A DNA stretch of 64,000 nucleotides, from the NCBI RefSeq assembly GCF_002078875.1, contig NC_034413.1, positions 60,074,433 through 60,138,432 on the forward strand, written 5' to 3'. Within the stretch, counting starts at the first letter, position 1; each line of letters starts with the position of its first letter. This DNA comes from Numida meleagris. Lineage: Eukaryota > Chordata > Aves > Galliformes > Numididae. Shown piece after piece: positions 13,822 to 23,848 of the stretch. The notes beneath the pieces are model-generated. The model was not told the origin of the DNA. It did no database searches and saw only the letters and a list, made by a program, of their open reading frames with translations. The translations under genes were made by a program, and so were the position numbers.

Positions 13822-15132
13822 TCTGTGCTGGGAAAGGCCATGGAGCAGATCCTCCTGGAAGCTATGCTAAGGCACATGGAAGACAGGGAGGTGATACAGA
13901 AGAACCAGCATGGCTTCACCAAGGGCAAATCCTGTTTGACCAACCTGGTGGCCTTTTATGATGGTGTCACTGCATCAATGGACAAGGGAAGAACCACTGA
14001 TGTCATCTATCTCGACTTCAGTCAGGCCTTTGACACGGTACCCCACAACATCCTTCTCTCCAAATTGGAAATATATGGATTTGATGGGTAGACTGTTCAA
14101 TGGACAAAGAACTGGCTGCAGGATCGAGTACAGAGAGTGGTGGTCAGTGGCTCAGTGGATGGAGATTGGTGATGAGTGGTCGTGGTGTCCGACAGGGGGC
14201 AGTGCTGGGACTAATATTCTTAATTTAATATTTTCGTCAACGACATTGACAGTGGGGTCAAGTTTGCTGATGAGAACCAAACTGTGGGGTGTGGTTGACA
14301 CACCAGAGGGACAGGATGCCATCCAGAGTGACCTAGATGGGCTTGAGCCATGAGCCCAGGTGAACCTCATGAGATTCAACAAATCCAACTGCAAGATCTT
14401 GCACCTGAGTCGAGGCAACCCTCACTACCAACACAAGCTGGGCGATGAAAGGATTCAGCGCAGCCCTGCCAAAAAAGACCTGGGGGTACTAGTGGATGGG
14501 ATGCTGGACATGAGCCAGCAGTGTGCCCTTGCAGCCCAGAAAGACAACCGTATCCTGGGCTGCATCAAAAGAAGCATGGCCAGCAGGTCAAGGGAGGTGA
14601 TCCTGTCCCTTTACTCTGCGCTGGTGAGACCTCACCTGGAGTACTGAATCCAGATGCGGAGTCCTCAGTACAGGAGAGACATGGACCTGCTGGAGCGCAT
14701 CCAGAGGAGGGCCACAAAATTGATTCAAAGAATGGAACACCTCTCCTATGAGGACAGGCTGAGAGAGCTGTAGAAAAGAAGGCTCCAAGGTAATCTGATA
14801 GCGGCCTTTCAATATCTAAAGTGGAACTACAGGAGAGCGGACAGACTCTTTAGCAGGGTTTGTGGTGATAGAACAAGGGAAATAGCTTCAAGCTTGAAGA
14901 GGGTAGATTTAGGTTGGATATGAGGAAAAGTCTTTTACAGTGAGGGTGGTGAGGCACTGGAATAGGTCACCCAGAGATGTGGTGGATGCTCCGTCCCTGG
15001 AGACTTTCAAAGCAAGGCTGGATCAGGCCCTGGGCAACCTGATCTAGCTGTTGTGTCCCTGTTTATTGCAGGGGAGTTGGACTAGATGACCTTTAGAGGT
15101 TCCTTCCAACTCTAAGGATTCTGTGATTCTAT
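13822..15132 (+). mobile_element. Inner 5'-truncated CR1 LINE inserted in an older CR1
   Basis: A 1.3-kb CR1 copy, truncated within ORF2. It starts in the reverse-transcriptase domain and runs to a complete CR1 3' end with the two octamers attctgtg and attctatg near 15116-15133. It is flanked by 'gagat' on the left (13817-13821) and right (15133-15137), which may be a 5-bp target duplication or microhomology. Known CR1 biology (target-primed reverse transcription, 5' truncation, octamer 3' end) explains this structure. It is younger than the CR1 it interrupts, but its coding frame has already decayed. Confidence 0.92.
13825..14965 (+). pseudogene. CR1 ORF2 reverse-transcriptase remnant
   Basis: This is the decayed coding part of the inner CR1. 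In the first frame, residues including [16 protein letters not shown] and [17 protein letters not shown] match non-LTR reverse-transcriptase blocks; the latter contains the motif-A aspartate. The frame stops at 14089 (a tryptophan-type codon has become TAG). The motif-C box in the same frame reads FADE at 14263-14274 where CR1 and other LINEs have F/YADD, so a catalytic aspartate is missing. The similarity then shifts to another frame ([38 protein letters not shown]), with stops near 14645 and 14771. The endonuclease domain and the start of RT are absent. The copy cannot encode a working enzyme. Confidence 0.92.
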
Positions 15133-15242
15133 GAGATGTGGTACTTAGGGATATAGGTTAGTGGGCAATATTGGTGATAGGCGGAAAGTTGGACTAGATG
15201 ATCTTAGAGGTCTTTTCCAACCTTTATCTTTCTTTGATTCTG
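15133..15242 (+). mobile_element. Outer CR1 tail, 3' piece
   Basis: This is the downstream half of the interrupted outer CR1. It reads 'gagatgtggtacttaggg', then the diagnostic 'ttggactagatgatcttaga', then 'ggtcttttccaacct', ending near a degraded octamer (ctttgattctg). It has the same layout as the minus-strand copy at 42985-43125, which suggests a common CR1 subfamily. Confidence 0.88.
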
Positions 15243-18200
15243 GGTCTAGGCCTAGTCAGTGCCCTTCAGGTCTGGGTACACCAGAGACCACACAGCAGCC
15301 ACAGACCGTGCCCTCAGTGACTGAGCAGATGGCTGTCCTCCTGCTGACTCAGTACTGAGTGATGCCTCAGTGAGATGTGAGAAGACAATGTTTGCTTGGA
15401 TGTCCTTCAGATGGAGCACAAGGTGGGGACTCTGACCAGTCTGTTTCCAAAAAGTCTTGTGAACCTGTGCTGTAGGAACAAAAATTGGAGCATCCTTTCT
15501 GGAGTCTGCTGTGGTCAAAGAAATGTTATTACTAATTAAAATCTAAGAAAATGTGTTTTTTAAAAAAATTCTTCCCAGCTTTTCCTCCTACTGCAGACTT
15601 TCTGCAGTAAAAGTCCTCACAGCATCACATGGAAGTCCTGAGCATCACTAAACCATTCCCCTTTGGTGGCTGCACTTTCGGAGGCACAGTTACCCTCGGT
15701 GACCCACTAGCAGAGATAATTAGATCTGTTCAGAGTTGCAACGTCACTTAATAACTGAATTCTCCTGCAATATGGTTTGTCTTTTCTACCTTCTGACTAT
15801 AAGGCACACAGTGTCTCATGTTGCATCAGCTCTACCCTTTTTCTGTATTTGTTTTGAGTTTTCTCTGAACTCATCAGCAACGTGGATTTGAATCTTTGAC
15901 CTGAGCAGTTAGCTCTTCAGATAAGCTGGAGAAAGTGGATGCTCGCCAGAGAACATTTAGAAAGAAACACAGTGATAGGGCTGTATGTATCACCCAGGAG
16001 GGGAAAAGTATTATTGCAGCATAAGAAAACATTTGCCAGGTTAAATATATTGATATCAGAATACTGCCCATTTTTGTGCACATGTTGTAGGAGGCCTGCT
16101 GGGAGAAGCCCCTGGATGGAACAAGCTGCTGGGTTGCACCAGGATGCCCTGAGCTACCAGCTCTGCTCTGTGGGGGCCCTGATGCTGCTTGGGGCACAGG
16201 GACAGAATGATGGAAGGACTTTAATGGCTATTCTTTCTGATATTTGAGATTTTTTAGTAAGTCATGACTACCTGGCCATATTCAGTGTTTGTCAGCACCT
16301 TGAGATGATCTTTGCAGAGAAGAATGTTGCTCTTTGTATTGACTGTAATCTCCACAGTCAGTATGGGGTTGTTCATGCCATACATGCCCCAAGAATCTTC
16401 TTGGGGCTGGGGGAAAACACAGCTTCCCCCAGGAGAGATTCATAGTAACAGCTGAATTTACATGGCACAGCCTGCGCACAACATTCTCTCTGCAGGGCTA
16501 CGTAGGAAACGAGAGCAACAGCTCCTAAATGAGATGCTCAGTGCAGTGCCCAAGTTCTCTGTCATTCTCACCATGCTGCAGTTAGTATGTAGGTTATGTC
16601 GCACTGGCTCTGGCAGCTGGAATTGAGGATCGTTCAGTGATACTAGAAGATTAATTAGACTATTAATAGGTCATCTTACTACAGAACCAGCTATACCCTC
16701 CATTTTATATCAATGTATTATCACTTTTTTGTGATTGCTGATGCTGAGGAAATCAAAGATGAATAAACTGCATATTGGTTATGTAATCACTCTTCTCCTT
16801 CATGTAAGGTTGTTACTACTGTATGTTTTCTAGAGTTAGTCCACTCTGAATTTGGGAGTCCTGGGTGGAATTTCTTTGGTCTTGGTTTGTTTATTGGTAG
16901 AAATGTGATTTTTATGCTGCTAGAAATGCATTTCAGTTTTTCAGTGAAAGTTTATGTGGTTCTTGCTGGTCACCTTCTACTGATGTCTTTGTTCTATAAG
17001 CACATTAACAGATTCAAATTTTCTTGAGTTATTAAATAGGTACTGCACTTATGCCAAAGACACATTGTGGTGGTGCTCAATGTGATTCTAACTTATAAAA
17101 GTTGCACAGTTATCTTGTGTAAAGTTACATAATCTAGCATAATATCGACCACTGAGAACTATATCCCATCTGCTTAGCCCACGAGACATACACAGATCAT
17201 CTCCCATGTGCAAAGGGAGCAATATTTAGGCTCTGCTTTGTAAATGTTTGGGATTTCTCAGGAGGAAAGGAATTATAGAGCTAACTGTCTCTACTCACTA
17301 TCCTAAAAAGCAACACCAAAGAGAGAGAGAAATGGTTAAGTTCTGTAGAAAGGTTTGATGCTGTGAATTTCACTGGAAATAACTTTTGTCTCTGTGGATG
17401 TGTAACTTTATAGCATCCATTCCCTAAGTATATGTAGAATGTATTCTGCCAGTACACTGTTGCTTGGGTAGTCAATATGCATATTTATTTGTAAAACACA
17501 TGCACACTGTCATCTGTCAGATGTTTTACGTGTCACCAAGTTTCAAATGAGTGCAATAAACTAACTCTGCATTAGGTTGCAGTATGTTGGTAAAAGTATC
17601 TGTTTTCTCACCATAAGAAGTTCTGAACCTAAATAGCGACTGGTTTGTAACACCAAACCCTATCAAAGAGAGCATAAAATCTTGCTGTGGTGGCAGTTTG
17701 GGTTGTGCCTCCCTTCACGAGGAGCACTGAGCAGCACCTTTAGTTCAGTAGAGAATCTACAGGAAGGTGTATCCAAGCATTAATCATTCATTGCAATGCT
17801 TCATAAAAGAAAATCTCAGTGAAAACAAAAGCAGAAAGCCCAACTATTCTGAGAAGTACTTTAAAGTAGCACTAGTTTCAGCTACCAGGTATTTGCACTA
17901 TCAATCAAAATATATTTATTTATCAGTTGCATCATATATTAAAGCTCCAGGCTATGCAGAATAAGAGGCAGAAGAGAAATATTAGAGGTATACATATGAA
18001 AATACTAAAGCCTACACTTCCTGGAAATAATACATAAATGTCATTTGCTGACAGAAAAACAGATTGTTGTAAAAGGAACTCCAGAAATGACCTGACATCA
18101 GAATCACAATTTCCTGTGTCACAGGTTAGTGAGAAATTGCTTCTTTACAGCCTAACAATTCAAGGAATAATGACCTAACATTGTTCCACTGTGAATTGGG

Positions 18201-18875
18201 GCCAAGAGATATATTTTTGCAGGTAGCAACAAATAAGAACAAACCTTGCAAAGAAGTAGAGTGCATAAATCCTAAAGCACACTGGAGAATTCACTGGTTT
18301 TGACATAAGCAATCTATAAACAATATAACTGATTTGAAATATATTAGGCATGATTGCAAACATTACTTGTCTCTTCAGCAAAAATTGTCTGGACCTCTGT
18401 GGGCAGTAGCATATGAGGGCTATTATTTAGGGATTCAAGGCCCTTCTGATTTCAAGTGTTGATATCACTCGTGTTTTTTCACCAGATGTAACGGAAATTC
18501 ACATCGATTTGATAGAATTTCTGGACATCTCATGCTGTTCAGCTATCAGTTTCGTATAACTGTGTCTGCATTTTTTTTTTTGTTCATCATCATCAACATT
18601 AGTTAAGATTTACAGAGAAGGATGGGTATGTTGGTTGCCTGAGTTGAGATAACTCACAGACATCTGATTTTCAAAGAATGCAGACTATCTCTGTCTGAAA
18701 ATTTGAGTACAGAATGATAGGAGCCCTGTCCAGAAATCTTAGCAGGTATACAACTTTACCTTTTGTTCTGCAACCTTTAGAGAAGTCTGGAGAGAGGAGC
18801 CCTCAGTACACAAGAACTCTAAGATATGGATACTATGGACATATTCTTGTTTCTAAACTTTTTATTTCTTTACAG
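15243..18875. other. Non-coding sequence; possible conserved stretch near 16.6-16.8 kb
   Basis: No coding exon was recognised. Frames reach about 107 codons but lack any motif. The stretch at about 16620-16830 is AT-rich, of even complexity and rich in TAAT cores (for example 'gattaattagactattaata'). This composition is common in vertebrate conserved non-coding elements. That is a compositional impression only. Confidence 0.4.
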
Positions 18876-18994
18876 CCTCCGGAAACAGGACTGGTGCAGT
18901 AGTCCATGTTTTTGCTGAAACGTCATCTAGAAGATTCGCAATTCCTCTGAAAGACTTAGGAAAAGTGAAAAAGTGACTTCCAAAAGCAGATAAG
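18876..18994 (+). other. Candidate spliced exon (119 bp)
   Basis: The left edge is a good acceptor: a branch-point-like ctaaac, a T-rich tract and then 'tttatttctttacag' ending at 18875. The right edge is a strong donor, AAG followed by GTGAGC, at 18992-19000. Two of the three frames stop early. The third is open for about 32 codons (NRTGAVVHVFAETSSRRF and onward, ending KVKK) before a TGA at 18974. It could therefore be a last coding exon only if unspliced, or an untranslated or long non-coding RNA exon. I do not recognise the peptide. It lies 4.6 kb upstream of the CpG island on the same strand as the donor noted there. Confidence 0.35.
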
Positions 18995-21192
18995 GTGAGC
19001 TATTTTCAAATGCTTTATGTACTCTGAAAGTGAAGGTGGAAGAAAGAACTCTGAGCTCTGACAAAACAGTTCTTCCTAAGACAGCACTATCTAGTAGCCC
19101 GAATTTTGGTCTAAGAATTGGGATTTGTTTTCCAGCCTTATCAGGGACTCTTTATCTGGCTTTGCTTGAGATAAGCGTGGGACACTCTAATTAAATTTAT
19201 GGAACTGTAAAGGTTAAATGGATAAAGATTTTTGGTGGTGGGAAAGCCCAAAGTAAGTTTTTTCCTTTTTCTATAATCAATGGCCGCCATAGATAATGTT
19301 TTAATAGCCCTAAAATCACAGCAGGTTAATGAAAATTATCAGTGTATATACAAATTTTCTCTTCCGTCTCTGAAGTGAATGGTCATTTTCATTTCCCCAA
19401 TGAATTCAAGTACAGATTTCAACAAGCCTAGTTCTTATGAACTTCTTATGAAGTTTTGCTTTCTGTACCTTGCCTAACTCAGCTCTTCATGCAATGCCAC
19501 ATAAAGGGACCCAGTTACCATTTTGTACATCCTACTCCCTGCCCTCATCTCCTCCTAAGGAGACAACACACTCTGATTAGCCCTGGGGAAAAAACTTGTC
19601 TATCACAACGTGCCACTTCTTGTCTACAGCTGGAAACTCTCTGAGAGTTTCCAGACCTGAACTTTTCATCTTAAACTTTCTATAGTTTGGGTGCTGGATC
19701 TTGGAGTTCCTTCTCTTAGGGAAAATTTGATTTTCTGTGTCAGATCTGAAGCACTCCTCACACTTTGGGAGCAGGTCAGGTCTGACTTTTCTTGAAAGCT
19801 GTGGGGAACACACGGGCTCTCTGCATTTTGAAGAAGCTTTTGTCCTTCAGCCAAGACAGGTAGGGGATGGCATCTGTGTTTCACATTCACGGAGAATGCA
19901 TGTTCAGATGGTTTGCTTTTACCATTTTACAAGCAGTACTTTCAGTGTCTGTAGTCATGTGAATCAAGTCCTGTTTTAGTAGGACACTGCAGTTTGTTTA
20001 AGATTTAATAAGCTCTTGCATGCTCTCTGTAATGAGAGGCAGGCTTCCAGGCTGTTTTTGTAGCGAATAAAAGTACTGCCTCATTTACTAATGTAGCATG
20101 GAAGTAACCCTTTATAAACACAAAAAAAACTTGACAGAAGTTTATGGTATCTGCTCAGTATTCCTGATGCGGCAGAGATTAAACCTGGCAAGAATTGACC
20201 CTTCCAGTGGAAGGAAAAAGAGAGAAAAAGCTATCAGAAAATTAGCACTGATTACTTTCTTGGATATTGGGCTTAAAAGTATTGGGTTTAATCAAAATGT
20301 ACAATGCAGGAAAATGGCATCTGCCTCAAGGAACTTCCCACTGAAGCTTTAAACAAGAGACAACACATACACTAAGGCAGATAGGAATCAAAGCTGCATA
20401 TCATCCCGATGAGTATTGTCTCACTGCACTCAGTTACGATTTCCCCCAGGTAAGAGGGCTACTTTGAAAAAAAAAATGAAGGCAATGTGTTGTGCCAAAA
20501 AATATTCCCCATTCTCCTAGCAAATTCTGAGCCAGCATTGTACACAAAGTTCTTAATTTATTGAATCTCATTTAAATTAGTCATATTCTAGAGTCATGAA
20601 GATGCATTCAGACTCTGTGCTATGTCATTGACCCCAGAGCTGATACAGCTGTTTAAATCAGGGCAGAACTGATCAAGTGCTACTTTCCACTTGGACTTAA
20701 ACCAGATGCCATAAAGATATGAGTTGCATGAAATGTAATTTTAGGCCTCTAGCTCCTAGTGATCATCCTATATGTAATTATTGCCTTCTTTTTAAAAAAG
20801 ATGTGTATTTAAAGCAATTTTTTTTTTCTGGTAGCTTCTATCTATGTATATCCTTTGGAATACTCAATTGGGCTTTTTAATTTATTATGAGGATCTAGGA
20901 AGATTTATAGAAATAAATCTTATAGATATGTGCAGAACAGAGCGGAGCATCCCCCATTGGTTTTTCAGCTGTTTTCTTTAAATATTTTATTTAATTAAAA
21001 AAAAAAAGAAATTACAGTCTTCCTTCAGAACCAAACCAAACATTTTAAAAGCCCCATTTGTTCCCCGTTTTGAGCTGGTCTAGCTTCCCCCGTGGTTAAT
21101 CGTCTTCGTTCCACTGACCTAATGGAAGTGGGACAAACCCCAGATCAGCAATCGCAGAGCAGGCGGTATGTCATCTTTTATTATTGAGAAGG

Positions 21193-21221
21193 CTTTTTCT
21201 TTTCTTTTCTTTTTTTTTTAA
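21193..21221. repeat. TTTTC-rich pyrimidine tract
   Basis: A short run of C followed by four or five T, ending in a run of T. It is low-complexity DNA only. Confidence 0.8.
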
Positions 21222-22178
21222 ATTATGATCGAAACCCCATTTCCTTAGTCCAGAACTTTTCTGAATGTATCCTCTATGCCCATACACTCATGCTACAGCA
21301 AGGTATAGTAACTGTGCATTGTCACATATCTTTAAATCCTTACTTGGTTTCACCCCCATCAAGCCGTACAAGAGCAGAGAGAAGACCAGAGGGAAGAGCT
21401 GCACTTTGACCCCTTGTTCATATTTTGATTCTTTTATGTATACCAAATGTCAGTCATTCTGTCATCTATTTAATCTCAGACACCTATGGAAGATTAAGAG
21501 AGGGCAGTTCAATGAGCAGAGCAGGAGAGGGAAGGACGATGAGCTACAGCGGTCAGATAATGTAAAAGCCAACTGGAGGTTCTCAAAGAGCCCCAGCCGT
21601 CACCTGCCATCATCCTGCTACAAAAAGGAGGAGCTTCCCCCAGGCTTAAAAATCATCTTTTTCTGAAGGATTTGCACATATGAATTCTAGAAAGAAAAGC
21701 AGTCCTTCTCAACTACAGAACTGCTCTGAATTAATCCATTATTTCCTTCTTCTGATTTTAAAAATGTTCTTGGCCAACAGTCTAGATGTGTATATATTCT
21801 AGTAACTGCAGCAAGAATTTAAGACATATCTTGTGTACCATTGTTCTCCAGCAGTTCCTGATCCATCCAAAAGCCTCTTATTCTATCCCACCCCTCGGGC
21901 TGGCAGGTCGTCCTCCCCCAGTGAAGTACCTGGGTGCACAAGTGCGCTTTGTTTGCTGAGATCAAAGGCTTGGTTTGTTCCTACTCCTGGTAGTAACCAA
22001 AACCCCTCTCTCTCCGTGGTGGAGCGCTCTTCAGCAATGAAACCCCTTGCAGTACAAAATCCTCCATCCACGTGGGGAAAGGTTGCATTTCTGGCCCAGC
22101 ACGGGCTGCATGTGTGCCATGGTGGGAAGGAGGAACTTCCGATGAGATAGTGGGTGCATGCTGATGCTAGTCTTGGAC

Positions 22179-22205
22179 AAAAAAAAAAAAAAAAAAAAAA
22201 AAAAA
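22179..22205. repeat. Poly-A run of 27
   Basis: An uninterrupted run of 27 A. It could be mistaken for a retrocopy tail, but nothing recognisable as a processed gene lies just upstream and no flanking duplication was seen. It is likely to be length-polymorphic. Confidence 0.95.
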
Positions 22206-22345
22206 GTTGTAATGCTGGTGATTGGCGAATTAACCTGTTGCCTTGTCTCCCTGGGCTATCTGCATGGAATAAATGGTGTTTTGGGGTGCATGGGGATCCA
22301 GTTGTCACTCTCAAACATTAGCCTTCTAATGCCATCCAACAAAAT

Positions 22346-22398
22346 GACGTTTGGACGAGATGATCTTAGTGGTCTTTTCCAACCTTAATGATTCTGTG
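22346..22398 (+). mobile_element. Solo CR1 3' end, about 50 bp
   Basis: The segment contains 'tttggacgagatgatcttag' followed by 'tggtcttttccaacctta' and the octamer-like 'atgattctgtgag'. Only the extreme 3' end is present, as expected for severe 5' truncation of a CR1 insertion. The sequence upstream is not CR1. Confidence 0.85.
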
Positions 22399-23019
22399 AG
22401 CAAAGAGGTGTTCAAGCACTCAGACAGAAGGCACTATAATTAGTAGCAGGTATTTAGAATTTAAATTGTGGTATCGAGCTCGGGGTCCGGTCGGATTGTG
22501 TTTTGCACAGAAAGGTTTCCGAGGGGCATAAAGCTCATTCTCTACTTGCCCAGACCTGGGCTGTGTGTCGGGCAAATCCGCTGGCAAATGTTAACAGTGC
22601 CCAAGGGACTGAAAGCGAAGCTGGGGGCTGATGTGGCATGCGGTTGCCATGGAACTGGACATAACCCTGCTGGAGTCGGATACCCTGATGGTCCGGCGAG
22701 TTTCAGCTTGCTGTAGGGTACAGCACGGCGACCCTCCCTAGCAGCATCTGGTTGTGTTTTAAACTTTTGATAAATTCCATAGCCAAAGAAATCAAAACAA
22801 ATCAAGTAACGAGCCCCGTCTGGCCAAGGTCCAAGTTAAAACTGCTGCATTCCTTGTTGGTATTAACATTAATGCACCACATCAGTGCAAAAGTGAAGAT
22901 ATTTGGGGATGGGAGAAGGGTAGCTTTAGGGAATATTTTCCTCTCCTTGCAACCCTGCTCCCAAAAGACAAGGATTAAACAAAGTAACGTGCTCTGGCCA
23001 GGTTAGTCACTGTGCTTAG
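22399..23019. other. Non-coding sequence upstream of the CpG island
   Basis: Composition becomes gradually more GC-rich toward the island. No exon or repeat was recognised. Open frames of 76-87 codons on both strands lack motifs. Confidence 0.45.
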
Positions 23020-23345
23020 GGAGCAATCTTTAACGAACGCTTCTCCCAGGGCAGACGTTCCAAGGGCCAGGCCCGGGTTACAGCCGCGGAGATGTTCGGA
23101 ACACAAAGTGGAGGAGGAAAAAAGAGCTGGAGAAACGCACCCCGAGCTCCATCCCGCCCCTGCGCGGGTGCGTCCGCATGAGGCCAAAGTTTTGTTGTTC
23201 GGGGTTCTGCGTGTGTTATTTTGGTCTGCTTTCCCCGAAGAAGAGGGATTTGGGGGGTTTTGCTGCAGATGCCCTCCAGCTGAGCGGGGGTGGGAGAATC
23301 CCGTACCGAACCGCTGCGGTTTGCTCAGGGGAGGGGGCACAGAAA

Positions 23346-23354
23346 GGGGCGGGG
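23346..23354 (+). promoter_or_regulatory. Sp1-type GC box
   Basis: An exact GGGGCGGGG, about 190 bp upstream of the TATA-like tract if transcription is to the right. It is common in CpG-island promoters and only supportive. Confidence 0.5.
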
Positions 23355-23540
23355 GGGACAGAGAGGGGATCCGGAGAGGTCCTCTACTCCCACACCGAAA
23401 GGGTGCGAAGGTTTTCATTCTCCTTTATTATTTTCAAAGGGAGGAGGGAGAAAACACAAACCCTGCAGCCAGTCTTTCTCCCATGAAAGCGCTCCAGGCT
23501 CTTCCCCGCAAGCCGCCGAACTTCAGCCTGCGTGCGTGCA

Positions 23541-23556
23541 TATATTTATTTATATA
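23541..23556. promoter_or_regulatory. TATA-like tract inside the CpG island
   Basis: TATATTTATTTATATA is an AT-only, nearly palindromic stretch within very GC-rich DNA. On the minus strand it reads TATATAAATA, a close match to the TATA consensus; on the plus strand the match is weaker. A start about 25-30 bp away would fall near 23580-23590 (plus) or 23510-23520 (minus). Confidence 0.45.
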
Positions 23557-23579
23557 CGTGCGAGTGTGCGCGCCGCGTC

Positions 23580-23848
23580 CCGCGATGGGCTGACGGGCAG
23601 CGGGAGCTCCGCGGGCCGCCCCCGGCCTCCCCGCACGGCTCCGCGGGGCCGCTCCGCATCGGCGCCGCGCTCCGCTCCGCCGCAGCTTTTGGCGAGGAGC
23701 GGAGAGAGGGGAGAGGCACAAAAGGGAAGGACGGAGGGAAAGTCCCTCCCACGCCCCCCTCCCCCAAGTTTATGATGGGGGTCCGGAGGAGTAGCTCTGC
23801 TCCGCAGCAACCGCTCGCCTGCTGAAAACTTGCTGCTCCGCTTTTTGG
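23580..23848 (+). other. Possible untranslated first exon
   Basis: If transcription starts just right of the TATA-like tract, an exon could run to the donor-like site TTTTTGG followed by GTAAAG at 23848/23849. It would hold a short upstream frame at 23772-23825 (MMGVRRSSSAPQQPLAC, then stop) and no longer recognised coding start. The donor is good but not perfect, and a T-rich intron-like stretch follows. This is inference; the transcription start is not visible directly. Confidence 0.3.

Larger units (their letters stand above)
18995..22345. other. Non-coding sequence; possible conserved stretch near 20.55-20.78 kb
   Basis: The largest frame, 133 codons from 21265, has no recognisable domain and the composition of a chance frame. 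The stretch 20550-20780 ('ctcatttaaattagtcatat', 'acagctgtttaaatcaggg') has the even, AT-rich texture of vertebrate conserved non-coding DNA, with an E-box-like CAGCTG. This is unverified. Simple repeats at 21193-21221 and 22179-22205 are listed separately. Confidence 0.4.

Noticed and set aside
22100..22205. Processed pseudogene suggested by the A27 tail
   Set aside because: The sequence upstream resembles no recognised coding sequence and there is no flanking duplication.
23012..23593. 193-codon frame across the CpG island, with overlapping long frames on both strands
   Set aside because: GC-rich DNA has few stop codons. The frames overlap in several phases and none shows a domain.
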